Shown one piece after another: positions 35,161 through 47,282 of a DNA stretch of 64,000 nucleotides. Made by a program: the position numbers and the translations under genes. The DNA is from Smittium mucronatum (lineage: Eukaryota; Kickxellomycota; Harpellomycetes; Harpellales; Legeriomycetaceae), in assembly GCA_001953115.1 (NCBI GenBank), contig LSSL01007770.1, forward strand, positions 1 through 64,000, in the 5' to 3' direction. Under the pieces are notes generated by a model. That model ran no database searches. It was not told the DNA's origin and worked only from the letters and a program-made list of their open reading frames with translations. Every line of letters starts with the position of its first letter. The first letter of the stretch is position 1.

Positions 35161-35423
35161 TGTGAGATTCCCTTTGAGAGCAGACAATTTCCTACTAAAA
35201 TTTTACTATTGACCTGATTTGGAAATACTGCGTTAATTAGAAGAATTTGTTGGTTAATCTGGAATATAGAATTAGAAAAAGAAATAATCTATTGGCAAAA
35301 ATTTCGAAACTTATAAGACAAAGTATTTATTTTTCATTTATATTGGTTTGATGACGATTAAGTTTTGTTACAGCCAATGATTTACATAGAAAAAAAAAGT
35401 CCGATCTTGAAAATAATCTCCCG
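35161..35423. mobile_element. MITE family A, copy 3
   Basis: Begins TGTGAGATTCCCTTTGAGAG and ends GAAAATAATCTCCCG. TA precedes it at 35159-35160 and TA follows it at 35424-35425, immediately before copy 4. Confidence 0.8.
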
Positions 35424-35425
35424 TA

Positions 35426-35709
35426 TAGGAGATTCTTTTTGAGAGCGGTCACTTTGCTGTCAAATTTTTACTAACGCCCTGATTTGGAAACTAGAAATTA
35501 AGTAAGGGTTTAGTTATTTTGCTGAATAAATCAATTAGAAGAAAATAGTTTAATTCAATTGGTAATGGTGTGAATAGCCTAATTGCTGATAGATAAAAAT
35601 GTTAAATTTATTGGCCAGAAAAAATTATAATTCTCTCAAAAAACTTGGATAGTTTCTTTGCCAATGGTTCCTACAGTAAAAAAGGTCTAGATTCAAAAAG
35701 AATCTCACA
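35426..35709. mobile_element. MITE family A, copy 4
   Basis: Begins TAGGAGATTCTTTTTGAGAG and ends TTCAAAAAGAATCTCACA. It abuts copy 3 through a single TA and is followed within five bases (containing TA) by copy 5, so three elements lie head to tail. Confidence 0.8.
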
Positions 35710-35714
35710 TAATA

Positions 35715-36400
35715 TGTGAGATTCTTTTTAAATCCAGACACTTCTCAATTAAAACTTTATTTTTTTCCTAATTTGGAAATATGCTAGAAAGATATTATAT
35801 TAATCCATTGGTTAATATGTAGTTGGATTTACAAAAGATTTCTCAAGTAGTAAGAATTTTAAAATTTTATTAGTGCTTGATGGTTTTCTATTTTTATTGG
35901 GTTGGTGATTATTAAGTTTTATTAAAGATAATGGCTTAACCCTTTCCAGGTCCAAATTCTTATCTCACTTCTATTTGTGTATAAAAATTATTTTAATTGT
36001 GTCGATTTCTTGATGCATCCAATAATTTAAAAATATTGTTTTTCCAATGATAATTGGGGTTTAATAGAAATAGACCCTTTTTTTAGATTTGCGGGGTTAT
36101 TTTTTTGATGAAAATATCAAGAATGTTATTATTGGATTGAATAATTATTTATACTAATCAAAAAGTAAAAAGTCAATAACACCTAAGAACAATTAAAATT
36201 TAACCAATATTTACACATATCAATGTTATAGATGAAAGTAGCTTATTGGTTATAAGAACTACACCACAGATTCAGAAAAAAAGTTCTATTGCAATGAAAA
36301 ACCCTGTAATATTGAATGAAATATGATAGCCATTTTTGCACATTCAGTGCAGAAAGGATAAAATGGTAAAAAAATGTCTGGTCTTGTAAAGAATCTCCCA
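35715..36400. mobile_element. MITE family A, copy 5, split by a family B insertion
   Basis: Begins TGTGAGATTCTTTTTAAATC and its interior matches the other copies up to about 35935. The family then resumes at about 36362 and ends GTCTGGTCTTGTAAAGAATC TCCCA at 36400. The intervening 35940-36357 is a family B element, so family B was still moving after this family A copy had landed. Confidence 0.7.
35940..36357. mobile_element. MITE family B copy nested in family A copy 5
   Basis: Starts CCCTTTCCAGGTCC after TTAA at 35936-35939 and ends TTCAGTGCAGAAAGGA followed by TAAA, a decayed TTAA flank. Longer (about 420 bp) than the usual ~165 bp copies; the internal sequence includes the family words TTCTATTTGTGTATA and GATAGCCATTTTTGCAC. 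Confidence 0.6.
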
Positions 36401-36558
36401 TTTGCAAATTATACTAATTGGCTAATTAAATTCAAATATTTATTTGAGTTTGGAACGTTTGCTGTTTTTATATTCCGGTTCTTGGAGGGGAAATTAAAGC
36501 ATAATTTTTTTTATTTTAATGTTTTACTGAGAAAGAGATGGTTTTTAACATTTATTAA

Positions 36559-36714
36559 ACCTTTCAGTACCAATAATGCAAAGATGGCTTTCATTTTCTG
36601 TCCAATACAAAAAATTCATAAATAAATGACCATTATAGTTGGATTGGTTTTTTTTATTTAATAGAATATTTCGATTCCACAAATAGAAATCGAATATTTT
36701 CTGGCCAAAAAGGG
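36559..36714. mobile_element. MITE family B, copy 3
   Basis: TTAA at 36555-36558, then ACCTTTCAGTACCAATAATG (first base changed from the consensus C). It ends CTGGCCAAAAAGGG, then TTAA at 36715-36718. Interior words TGGCTTTCATTTTCTG and CACAAATAG are shared with other copies. Confidence 0.7.
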
Positions 36715-36718
36715 TTAA

Positions 36719-39700
36719 AGAAAAAAGTATAGGCAAATGTCCCGAAAATAATTATTAAATTCTAATAAAAAGGTTTATTTACTGTGTAATATTATCACAA
36801 GCTTTTAGCTATAAAACATTCTTCTGGTTTGGATACAGTTTTACCCTAAAATATTAGCATAGTTATATTAGTCTTAGTTTAATTGAAATACTTTATAAGT
36901 TGGTTGCATTTTGTGTGTTTTTTTATTTTAAAAAAATTCAGTTATTAATAAGCACACATACCTGGGCTTTATTTAAAGGATAATTTGTAACTAAATAACC
37001 AAAGCCAATTAAAGAATAATTATGTGATAAAAAAGTCATTTTTATATTTGTCTAGCCAAAAGGTCCTTTTTGTCTTAATAATTTGCTATACTAAAAGTCC
37101 TTCTCCATTTATCAATGTCAAATTTAAAAATATTTACCTTGAATATAATTCATTCTAATCAATATTCATTGAATTAAAACTATTGTAGGATGATTCATTT
37201 CGAATGAATGAGAAGTTGTTTTTTAGTGAATTACTTAAATCAAATTAATTAAAGATGGATTACCTTTACTATTTTTTGTTTTTTTAAGATAATTCTTTCT
37301 AATCCATGCTAGAGTTTTAATGATTCCAGCAATTTTATTGTATCCATTATTAAAAAATAGATGATTAAATTGAATTTCAGTTGTTTGTGCTTTTTATATG
37401 AATTTAGGAAAAGTAGGCAATGAGATTAAGAGAGGTGTTTATGTGGATAACATTAAATATGGGATATTCTTTTAAAGAACGGGCAATTTTTTTTACAATG
37501 TAAGCCATTTTCTGATGAAATTTAATAGCCGCCAAACCAACAAAGGTGAGGTTTTCGGTTGGTAGATCGCACCCTTTTCCCGTAGGTACGCAGCCGGCAG
37601 CCCGACAGAGGAGCTTATTATAATTAGGTTAATCATCTTTTTTATACTTATTTTTCGTTTTCTGATGTTTTTTAGTATAGTTTTTAATGGCGTTATCTTG
37701 CAATAAAATTCCGTGATACAAAAAAAAATCCAAACCAACAAAGTTGGAAAAGCTTACTTGCTCTAATAAGCTTCCAGAATTATGTTAATAAAAAATACCT
37801 AATGTAATCCCAATTCTGGGGTACATAATAATTTCGTAGTTTTTCTTAGCCCCATGTTTCCAAATTAAGAAATAAGCAAAAATTTAATTGATAAGTGATC
37901 ACTATCAATGAGAACCTACTATATTATTCGCTATTGCAATTTTCTAATATACGCCAATTAATCAGGTGCTTTGGATGTATAGCAGACTATTATCCCATTA
38001 AATGATTCCATTAATTGAATATTAAAGTTTCAGCTGTTTTACATAGAATATCAGTTTAATTTATGGTTAAAATTTTGTTTCTTTCACGATTGAACTTATT
38101 TCAGAAAATAATCTTGTACATTTTATACATTTAAAAATCAATTAGATCATACCAATTTATTTTTTTACTGTGAAGAATTCTATGGTTAAAAAATTCTGAT
38201 AAAAGTTTTTCCCAAAGATTAATGAATATTACTTGATCTACACTTTGATAGACTTGTGTTTTCCAATAATATATTCCTGTTATGAGATTATAACTTGGGT
38301 CCATAGTTCCAATTTTAAGGGTTGAATTAATAGTTTGTATCCAATATTTACAAAAAAAGCTAGCTTATGAGACAGCAATACCTTATATAAATAATTAAAT
38401 AAATGATTTTTGAGCTCAAAATTTTTATTCCTTTTCGAAATTTTCTAACTGGGTACTGCTTGGGTGTATTTTCCCAATAGTTATCAAAAATTGAAATGCA
38501 AATAATACTAACGCGTTTATTGATTAATGGATAATTTTTTTAATAATAGGCCAAGTTTCATTAATATTAGTTGCCAAGTATTTTTTTGCGATAAGCTAGA
38601 GGCTAGCATTGTCCATATCGTTGATTAAAAAAATAATAAAATTACAAAATAATCTCCAATATATTCATTTTAGCATTGGTAAAACGAATAGAATTAAAAT
38701 TAAAATAAATATACTTTAAAAATAAACAATTTATTTTAACCTGGAGATTTAGGGAATAGCAACTAAATTTTGGCTACCCAGAATTAAACTGAGGGTTTAG
38801 GTCTAATGGGGTTTTAATACTAAAATCATTTTTTTTCCACCAGTCCAGAAAAGGTCAAGTCTTAGTAAAAAATGCGACTAACTTTTTTTTTCTGAAAGCT
38901 TTATCATTTTTATTATATTTTCTATTCCAATGAAATCATTTTTCTGAGAGTAAATAATGGAAAATTAACCGATATCTTCAGACCCAAATTCATATTGAGA
39001 TTTTGTAATGAAAAAATGACTGAAGGTTTATTTGCTGAAAGTTACTAACTGTATACGATAATATAAAAAATATATCCAATAAAAAACACTGATTTATAAA
39101 CAAACTGAGACGCTAAGAAAAAATAAAAAATTTGTCATTTCTTCAATTTCTGCCTCTGAGGAATAAATTTACAAATTTGTGAAACTTGTAAACAATAAAA
39201 ACCTGAAATAAAAAATAAATAATTGTGAAACCAAAAAAAAAAAAGACAGCTATTATAAAATTATAATGAATAGAACAAAGATCTACCAAATAGATTGGTG
39301 AAGATAAAAAAAAGACCAAAATTTATTTTTCACAATTAATTTTTACTGGTGAATAAAGTCATTATTAACTTTACTAAAAGAATTATTAAAATTATGCATT
39401 GCATTAAAAAGAAAAAAAGACCAAGGAGAATGTAAAATATTTTTATTTTTTATCCGGATCGATGAAAAAATGCTCCCAAATTAGAATAAATAAATACTCC
39501 TAATTGGGAAAATAAGGCAAATATTTTATTTTGAATATTTTTATAATTGGTGGCGATTTGGTCATATGGACTAGGGACAAAAAAAAGGGGGGGAAGGGGA
39601 AGAACGGGCTAAGCATAGCATATTTTAATAAACCTGCAAGCATGCACCGGCTATTATTGTATTTTTCTATAGATTTGTCCAAAGAAAAGGATCTGATCAT

Positions 39701-40155
39701 CTGAACTCTTATTTTGTCAATTGTTATGTCTTTTGATTGTTGTTATAATGTGCATACAACTTTGGGAGACTTGTGTGAATATGCAAAATTAAAAAGGAGT
39801 TGGGAAAAGACGATTAGCAGAAATGACTTGTCACCAAATTGTATTGTATTTCCCCTTTTAAATAACTGCTTTAGTTAAATTTTGCTGATGTCGTCACTTT
39901 TTTTAGAAAAAGTAGAACTCTATTTCAGGACATTATATTAATTCGGAATTATCATTTATTCCATATTATCTAGCCATTACTTGGAACAAAAACTTATCGC
40001 AATTTAAAAAAATAGTATATATTTCAGTAAAGTTTCAAAATCTCCGAGATATTAATATATAATACATATCACGGAATTATTATATTTTATACATACCCCC
40101 ACCCATATACACCAAAAACCCTTTTCTTTATTTTTTGCACTCCCTGATTCTGCAT
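36719..40155. other. Intergenic region with repeat remnants
   Basis: No gene supported. A probable worn left end of family A lies at about 37458 (TATGGGATATTCTTTTAAAG). A short patch at about 37537-37615 is unusually rich in G+C. A purine/G-rich tract lies at 39578-39607. The word CGTGATACAAAAAAAA at 37711-37728 also occurs near 48681 and, inverted, near 53675, so it belongs to a dispersed repeat. Confidence 0.5.
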
Positions 40156-40163
40156 TATAAATA
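40156..40163 (+). promoter_or_regulatory. TATA box of the 40269 gene
   Basis: TATAAATA inside GCATTATAAATAGTTGAGC, 105 bp before the start codon and followed by a pyrimidine-rich patch (TTACCTCCCCCTATACTAAC) typical of fungal transcription start regions. It is the clearest core promoter in the window. Confidence 0.6.
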
Positions 40164-40268
40164 GTTGAGCTTACCTCCCCCTATACTAACATTTACAAAT
40201 TAAAAAATATTTTTATTTGACCACATTTTGAAGATTTTTCTTTTTGATATTCAAAAAAACAACAAAAA

Positions 40269-41675
40269 ATGACTAACGAAAATGGAAATGTTCCTCGAAA
40301 GCTCAAATTTTCTGACAAGAGCTTCACGCTGTTTCTCTATATCGATTCGGAATCTCTACTGAAATGGTTATCAGTACCATGCAATATTCGGCAATATTGT
40401 CTAGACAACGACAGCGCTTGCAAAGTTATCAAAAAAGCTCTGACAAATTTCAAAGAGTTGGGCTCAGATCTAATTAAAGAGATTATAGATCATCTCTACG
40501 AAAGATATCAGATTAAAATAAAAGAATACGGTGGATCACCTACCTCAGTACCTTTGAATTCTAAAATGGATGCTAGTTTGCCGGAATATTCTTTTTTTTA
40601 CAAAGCTTTCCACTTCATGCATGTTGCCATATGGACTATCGAAGCTGAAAAATACCGAACAGACTTTGACATGAACAACACTCACACACCATTTCTTAGC
40701 TGTGAGGAATCGAGTGACGAGACAGAGGGCATAGTTTTCAGCTTTGAAAACTCTACAGATTCGAACGATTTTAACAACCACAAAAAGTTATATGCAAACC
40801 TCAAACCCTCTTTGGGTAAAAGATCCAGTTTATCGGATCCTGTCACTAGTTCTTCTCTTTTTAGCGGAAATTCGGGTGCCAAACTGATCAATGAGCGATT
40901 AGAGCATATCTCAAAAATATCATTGGATCTGAAAACTCCTGCTGAATCATCTCCAATAAACTCATCCAAATCGAATAGCCTCTTCTTAATGTCCAATGAG
41001 TCACACCAACGAGAATACCAATCAGAAACATGGTCCAAAAATCAACAATTATTCTCAGATATGGGGGCTGCCAATAATATGAATCAGAAGCAATATTTCA
41101 GCAGAAATGGTGTAAGTGATAATAAAAATGTGCACAGTCACAATATCCGCAACATTTCAAGAAGCTTCTACATACCATCCGATTTAAACAACAAATCTAC
41201 CAATTTAATAAAACCCGAGCTTCCGGAATGCGGAAAAAGAACCATTAGCAATAAAATTCCACACTCTTTTAGGAACATTCTTAACCCTACATGTTTCAAA
41301 GATTCAAATTCTCTCTCTTTACAAACTTTTTCTAAAGAGAACAGTAGCCCATTTACAGCCCCCCTTACACCCGAAAGTAAATTGGATTTAAAATCCAAAA
41401 AACGAAAGACATCCATCCCGGACCATGTGATGGGATTAAATAAACCCTACACAAATTCACTGGAATTTGCTAAAAACAAGACTGGTAATTCTTCATTGCG
41501 AAACTGGAAAAATATGACTCACGGCTCGTGTTTAAACAATAGACCGATTCCTCTAGCGCAGAATAGTGACTCAAAATCTACAATATCTCAATTGAGGTTA
41601 AGTCCTAAACCTCAATTTATGAATTCAATCAGGGGGAACTTTCTATTGAATTCAACCAATGTTTCTCATGTCTAA
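40269..41675 (+). CDS. Unrecognised Ser/Asn-rich protein
   Basis: A 468-residue single-exon frame with a good start context (AAAAAATGA). No family was recognised. Residues 1-135 look folded: RKLKFSDKSFTLFLYIDSES, LLKWLSVPCNIRQYCLDNDS and a helical stretch (about 50-85: CKVIKKALTNFKELGSDLIK...HLYERYQIKIKEYG), then YSFFYKAFHFMHVAIWTIEA. From about 145 onward it is low complexity, rich in Ser, Asn and Lys, with SP/TP sites (TPAESSP, LTPESKL) that could be kinase targets, and a basic cluster KSKKRKTSIPDH that could be a nuclear localisation signal. Codon texture and absence of stops over 1.4 kb in AT-rich DNA argue strongly for a real gene. A nuclear regulatory or cell-cycle role is possible but only guessed from the disordered, SP/TP-bearing tail. 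Confidence 0.85.
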   Translation: MTNENGNVPRKLKFSDKSFTLFLYIDSESLLKWLSVPCNIRQYCLDNDSACKVIKKALTNFKELGSDLIKEIIDHLYERYQIKIKEYGGSPTSVPLNSKMDASLPEYSFFYKAFHFMHVAIWTIEAEKYRTDFDMNNTHTPFLSCEESSDETEGIVFSFENSTDSNDFNNHKKLYANLKPSLGKRSSLSDPVTSSSLFSGNSGAKLINERLEHISKISLDLKTPAESSPINSSKSNSLFLMSNESHQREYQSETWSKNQQLFSDMGAANNMNQKQYFSRNGVSDNKNVHSHNIRNISRSFYIPSDLNNKSTNLIKPELPECGKRTISNKIPHSFRNILNPTCFKDSNSLSLQTFSKENSSPFTAPLTPESKLDLKSKKRKTSIPDHVMGLNKPYTNSLEFAKNKTGNSSLRNWKNMTHGSCLNNRPIPLAQNSDSKSTISQLRLSPKPQFMNSIRGNFLLNSTNVSHV

Positions 41676-42204
41676 GTGTAATGACTCTTCAATTGGCTAA
41701 CACAATAGTCATTTTTTTTTTCCGGCAGGTTATAATCTTAAGACCCGATCGCTGTTCGCATTAATATATAATATTCATCCTAATTCCGTGAGTTGCCTTG
41801 AGATGACAAATAAAAAACCTCATGTATTTCTCTAATTGTTCAAATCCAGCATTCATTCCAATAGCATAAAAAGTTCTTAGATCTATAAAATAAAGCCAAT
41901 TGTTTTGTATTACTTTCAGCATTTTTTATAACATAGAGCTTTCTTTAATTTTTTTTAAATCAAGTTGATTGATAGATTAAGAACGATTAATGGATTTTTT
42001 TTGAGTTTCAGAGTCATAATTTTAAACATTTTAAAAATTGATAAAATTATAAAAACTCTCAATTACATGGTGTTGTATTATATAAGACAAACTATAAAAA
42101 AAGAGTATATTTTTTCATTTTTATGATGGATTAGAGAGTTTATAATTGTGATGGTTAAGAAAAATTAACCAATCTTTTTTTATACCCTCCCCTCATTTTT
42201 TTCT
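41676..42204. other. 3' flank and intergenic sequence
   Basis: Nothing beyond AT-rich sequence. AATAAAAAACC near 41809 and AAAATAAAGCC near 41887 are candidate polyadenylation elements for the preceding gene. Confidence 0.4.
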
Positions 42205-42208
42205 TTAA

Positions 42209-42373
42209 CCCTTTCAGGGGCAATGGTGCAAAAAATGGCTTTCACTTTTCGCTCAATGCTGTTATTAGTTTAATTTTGTTTGTACACCATTGGGCTGATC
42301 ATATTTTTGAGCCGATTGTAATTGCATTACATACGCAAATAGGGGCAAGGCACAATTTTGGGCCCGGAGAGGG
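42209..42373. mobile_element. MITE family B, copy 4
   Basis: TTAA (42205-42208), CCCTTTCAGGGGCAATGGTG ... GGGCCCGGAGAGGG, TTAA (42374-42377). About 165 bp. One of the best-preserved copies, with both TTAA flanks intact. Confidence 0.85.
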
Positions 42374-42377
42374 TTAA

Positions 42378-44976
42378 TGCTCCTTAAACAATTATTAAAA
42401 ATAACTTTTTTTGGGAGCTGTTAGAAACTTTGGTGAGTGGCCAAAACACACTAAATATTTATTAGCAAGATGAATTTCTTATAAATCAATCTCTTAAAAC
42501 GGCCCGAATCATCTATCAATAAATAAACCCGTGATTTACTTGATAAAGTTAAACTAAAATGTCTGGCATTTATAGAAGTTGTAAATTGACAAAGATATTT
42601 CGGTATGGACTATATACTGTGGACCCGATATTGAATTTCATCAAATAGATAGAGCTTTAAAAATAATCATTAATGTGTTGGTTAATCTAATTGGAAGCTT
42701 GATGGAGCATGAATGAAAGAAATGGTGTAAGAGTGGTGAAGTGGCTAACAAGGAACCATTCACCAGCTTCCACTTTGATGGTAGTACCTTTTATGTTTAC
42801 AGGGTATTGTTTTGCTTGGTTCACTTTGATAGGGAAAGATATCTGTAAAAACTATATCTTTTAAAAAATCAAAAAAATATTGGATTTCGTTACATATAAA
42901 TTTTTTAATAAAATATACCGTTCCCAAAAAAATTAAAACCTCCGGAAGCCCCTGAGTTTTATACTTTAAAGCCAGATTTTCTTCTAATGTACATCATCAA
43001 CAGCACTTATATTTTAATTAATGGCGAGTGGTGTAGAGATGTATAGGTATAAGGGCATATTCATGGTGTATCAATTTAAGTAAGGGGAAAGAAATGGCTT
43101 TCGGGTAGTCTTTATAAATGAATCCCAAAACTCTCACAAATATTCGCCAATAGGACACGAGGTAATATATTTCTCGTAGATACGCGTTCAGATTTATTTG
43201 GAGATTGGTGGCTTTAGTGGCATGAATCCAAAATTATATTGGATTTTTTAAAATGTATCAATATTATTCAGTCATTAATTGTGTATAAATGAGAAAGGAA
43301 GGAAATGTGATCATTTATCTGATGGCCTCTCCGTGGGAAAGGCACCTAAATGAATCAATATACTAAAATCACCATTTTTTGAAAACAATTCTTTTTACAG
43401 AAAAGGTAGTTATTCTCATGACAATTCATTGAATTGAAAACTTTTACTGGCCAATAGAACTCGCAATTTTTCAGCGTATCATATTCTTAGCCATTAGCGA
43501 AAAAAAATAATTTTTTGGCCAGTAACTTAATAGTGATGCGGTGACTCTCTCACTGACTACTTTAGTCCCCAACTTCAGGTCTTACATTATTCAAGCTCTT
43601 ACTTGTGAATTTGACACGTTATCATTAGATGGCCAATAAAAAATAAATTTATTAATTGGACATTTAAAATCGAGCGTGTTTAATGTTCGAAAAATGTTGA
43701 GCGTCTTTTATCTCCCGGCTCTGTTAGAGTTAAATCCGTTCCGTGGCAACATTAAAATTGCAAGCCCGACTTTTTTTTTTTCAAAAAATATTTGACAGAT
43801 CCGAAAGGAAAAAGAAAGTCTAAATTTTGAAACTTGAAGAGGATTAGTTATTAACCTTTAATATAAATGATTTATTTCTTGTTATGTTTAGAAAAAGTGT
43901 ACTGACAAATCGGATCTATGAATAAAGTGGTCGCTTATTTGGCCAAAAGAAAAAGGAAAATTTACGGGCTAAAATGATCTATACCGGTCTGGGTGGTGAT
44001 ATATTCAAACTTCCTCCATTTCCTTGCACTAGTCTTTATTTCCGCAATGAATTACATTACAAAGAAGGCTAACATCGCAGCTTCAATTAAAAGATCTTCA
44101 ATTGCCTATTATCCTTTTTCTAGCCATCCGATGCCGAGGGAACTTTTCTTCTTACTAATTCCATTTCTCGGCATAATATGTAGTTGTAACACTTTTAAAC
44201 TCTTACTGCTGTCTATAAGCTGGATTTACATTCAGATTTTAATAATTGTTGACTTTTATCTCGGTCATATATATATATTAATTTCAATTGTGGTTTGACC
44301 CCTTTAAAATTTTTATTTCGGCGATAAAGATATATCAAAGTGCCGAACATGTTCAATCTAGTAGCAATGATAGAAATGATATATGGAATTATTTTGATTT
44401 TTAAGAGCCGACGTTAAACCTGTTATAAGAAACAAATTCAAGATAGTGGTATGATTTTTTGTTTAATGGTAATTGCAAATTGTAAAAAATAAAGAAGGTG
44501 AGGGGATAGTCCCAAAATACAATAAAGACAAATTTTGTATTATCTTAAAGTATGAAGGGTCTGAGAATAAATTACAATTTTGATTATAAAGATTTGATGG
44601 TTTCTTGAACGTGCAGTGCAATATAATTTTTTTTCCGCTCACTGAATAGTACATACCATATTAGCAATGCGTATTGGTATGTTTATTCATCAAATAAAAT
44701 AAAGGAGAGTATGGGATACTGATAGCAAAGAGGTCACCTAAAAGATAAGTAGAGAATTATGAGACTGACATTCTAAAAATTCTTAAAAAAAAAACTTTTT
44801 ACTTATATGCCCTTTCGTAAAAAAGTTTCCAAAATATGTGTTTTGGTTTTGATGGTTCAAAAATTTCTAAATAGAAAGCATTTTATAATTACTAAGATAA
44901 AGAGGAGGATTGAATATAGAATTAAAAATTTATTTTAAATGAATTGCTTTTATTTGCAAAAAAAAAAAAAAACACG
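42378..44976. other. Intergenic sequence
   Basis: No gene could be supported. A 101-codon frame (43993-44298) exists, but it has only an internal ATG at 44047 and no motif. The stretch just before 44976 is the 3' flank of the minus-strand synthase gene. Confidence 0.5.
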
Positions 44977-47282
44977 CTAAGATGTAGGAAACTTTGCAAA
45001 CACCAAAGAAGCATTGGTTCCCCCAAACCCAAATGAATTGGACAAGGCTACATCAACCTTGCGATGCTTTGGCACCTTTGAAATATATTCGATCTCGGTT
45101 GAATATTTATTTAGTTTTAAGCTACTAGACGAAATAAAGCTGTTCGTAAGCTCAAAAGTATCATCAGACCTTGACTTTTTCTGGTTCGATAAGGTGTTAA
45201 ATGAAAGATTTTCAAGATTTAAAGTTTGAGGAACTATGTTATTGTTTATTGATAGTATTGTAAATATCGCCTCAACTGCCCCAGCCGCTCCTAGCAGATG
45301 CCCAATTGAAGATTTTGTTGATGATACAGATATATTTTTTACTTGATCCAAATTTTTGAATTCACCTATATTGAAAAGAGATTCAATAGCCCTCATTTCA
45401 ACCGAATCTCCTAAAAATTTGATAAAAAAAGTGCTAGAACTATCTGCGAAGCTCTTATTTTGAATAAGAAAAAGGATAGCGCTGAATATTGACAGATGGA
45501 ATACCTATTGGCGTGGATGTTGCGTGAGCATTAATGTAATCTACATCTCTGGGTTCTAGATTTGCTCTTTTAAGAGCCATAGACATGGATTTCTTAGCTC
45601 CTCTTCCATCCGAAGAAGGAAGGGTTATGTGATTCGCATCGCCTTGTAATAAACAGAACAAGTAATTATAAATTTAAAGCTACAGTTTTTTGGTTTAGAA
45701 TTTGCAAAGTATGAACATGACATTTGCTTAATCAAGATAATTTAGAATTAAACAAAGACGTATATTCACGGAAAGAGAAAAGAAAAATGCCAGTACCATT
45801 GGCAGTATAAATTATAGCTATAAAATGTTAAATATTTTGTCTTTGGCTTACCTGATAGCCCATACCCTCTTAATTCGGCATATATTTTAGCATTTCTAGC
45901 TTTAGCATGCTCAAGTTCCTATAAAAGCCGTCATAACAATGAATAAAAACCGGTAATGAATGGTCATGAAAATGTTAAAACTCATGGGAAATTTTAAACT
46001 CAAAGTGATTAGTAACCTCTAGAATGACAATTCCGGATCCTTCCCCCATAACAAATCCTGAGCGGTTAAAGTCAAATGGCTTTGAGGCGATTTGAGGATT
46101 GTCGTTGTAGGAATTTGTGAGGGCTTTTAGCCTAATTGGTTGGAGGTTTAGGAATTTTTTTTTTAAAAGAATAGAATTCAATGAAAATTGTGACGTTTCA
46201 GATAAACCTTTGTAAAACACAAAGCTTTTAAGATTTTTTCTATGTAAATTTACTTGTTGAATCCTGAAATAGCCAATGGATCCAATGGAGCCTCGGTTGC
46301 TCCAGCCACCATTATATCAGCATCTCCGTATTCGATAAACCTGGAAGCGTCTCCGATTGAGTGAGCTCCAGTAGTACATGCCGTAGAGGTAGAATGATTA
46401 GGGCCCTAAAAAAATGTCCTAAGAATATATCAAGGATTTTGAATTAAACAGGAAAATAATTTATAATACCTGTAGCCCAAATCGGATGCTAACGTCACCA
46501 GCGGGTATATTTATTAATATCTTTGGAATAAAAGTTGGGCTTATTTTTCTATGCCCCTATTATGTAATTAATATGGGAAAAATAGATAGAAAACGGCGCC
46601 AAGAATTTTAATCCTTTTAGATTGTGTTAATAGAATAAGAAAAAAGACTCGAACACTAACGTATTGGGCGTATATCTTGTAGTTTAATATTATATCTTGT
46701 AGAGATCCTATCCCTGAACCTATACAAACCCCCTAAACTTGCCAAACAAAAGAAATAAAATAAAAAATAAAAAAATAGAAGCATTAAAGTGAAGTAAAAA
46801 TAATTCACACAGAAAAATTCCTCATCTCACCATATTTTAAAAAAAACCAAAAAAAATGTACTTACTACTCGTTCTTTATCTACATGCTTAAATTCTTCGA
46901 GGTTGGCATCCTCTATGGCTTGTATTGCGGCGCACATTGCATATTGGGAAACTGTAGCAAATCGATCCTTCTCCTAAGTTTAAAAAGCTATCACAAGTTA
47001 ATTGTTTTTAATTTAGAAACATAGATAAACCCGAATGGCACTAACACCAGGTCTTAGCCATTCTTCTGGTATGAAGGGAGCAGAGCTTTCTTCCTTTGAG
47101 CGAGGAACTACTCCAGCGATCGTAATGGGTAGTTTATCATATACTCCAGGAAATAATGGAATCAGTGACGTTACACCTGAATGGCCTCCTAGAAGTTTGT
47201 TCCAAACATATTTGGCTCCAATTCCTAAAGGTGAAACTAGACCTAAGCCCGTTACAACGACTCTCCTTTTGTTAACAGCCAT
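44977..47282 (-). CDS. CEM1: Mitochondrial-type 3-oxoacyl-ACP synthase (KAS II/Cem1)
   Basis: Nine exons on the minus strand: 47282-47031, 46973-46866, 46732-46661, 46556-46470, 46405-46254, 46131-46017, 45918-45852, 45642-45505, 45410-44977. All introns are GT...AG (57-209 bp), and the exons sum to one 474-residue frame. The enzyme condenses malonyl-ACP with a growing acyl-ACP in mitochondrial type II fatty-acid synthesis, which supplies the lipoate precursor. Seen: [28 protein letters not shown], the nucleophile in [36 protein letters not shown], the first catalytic His in [14 protein letters not shown], the Lys and second His in [18 protein letters not shown], and C-terminal [20 protein letters not shown]. 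The catalytic Cys-His-His set is complete. The start has no obvious cleavable presequence, as in yeast Cem1. A Ser/Lys insertion ([20 protein letters not shown]) before the last strand lengthens the protein slightly. Confidence 0.95.

Noticed and set aside
43993..44298. 101-codon hydrophobic frame
   Set aside because: No ATG until 44047, no recognised family, no promoter or intron context. Kept only as a remark; RNA-seq would settle it.
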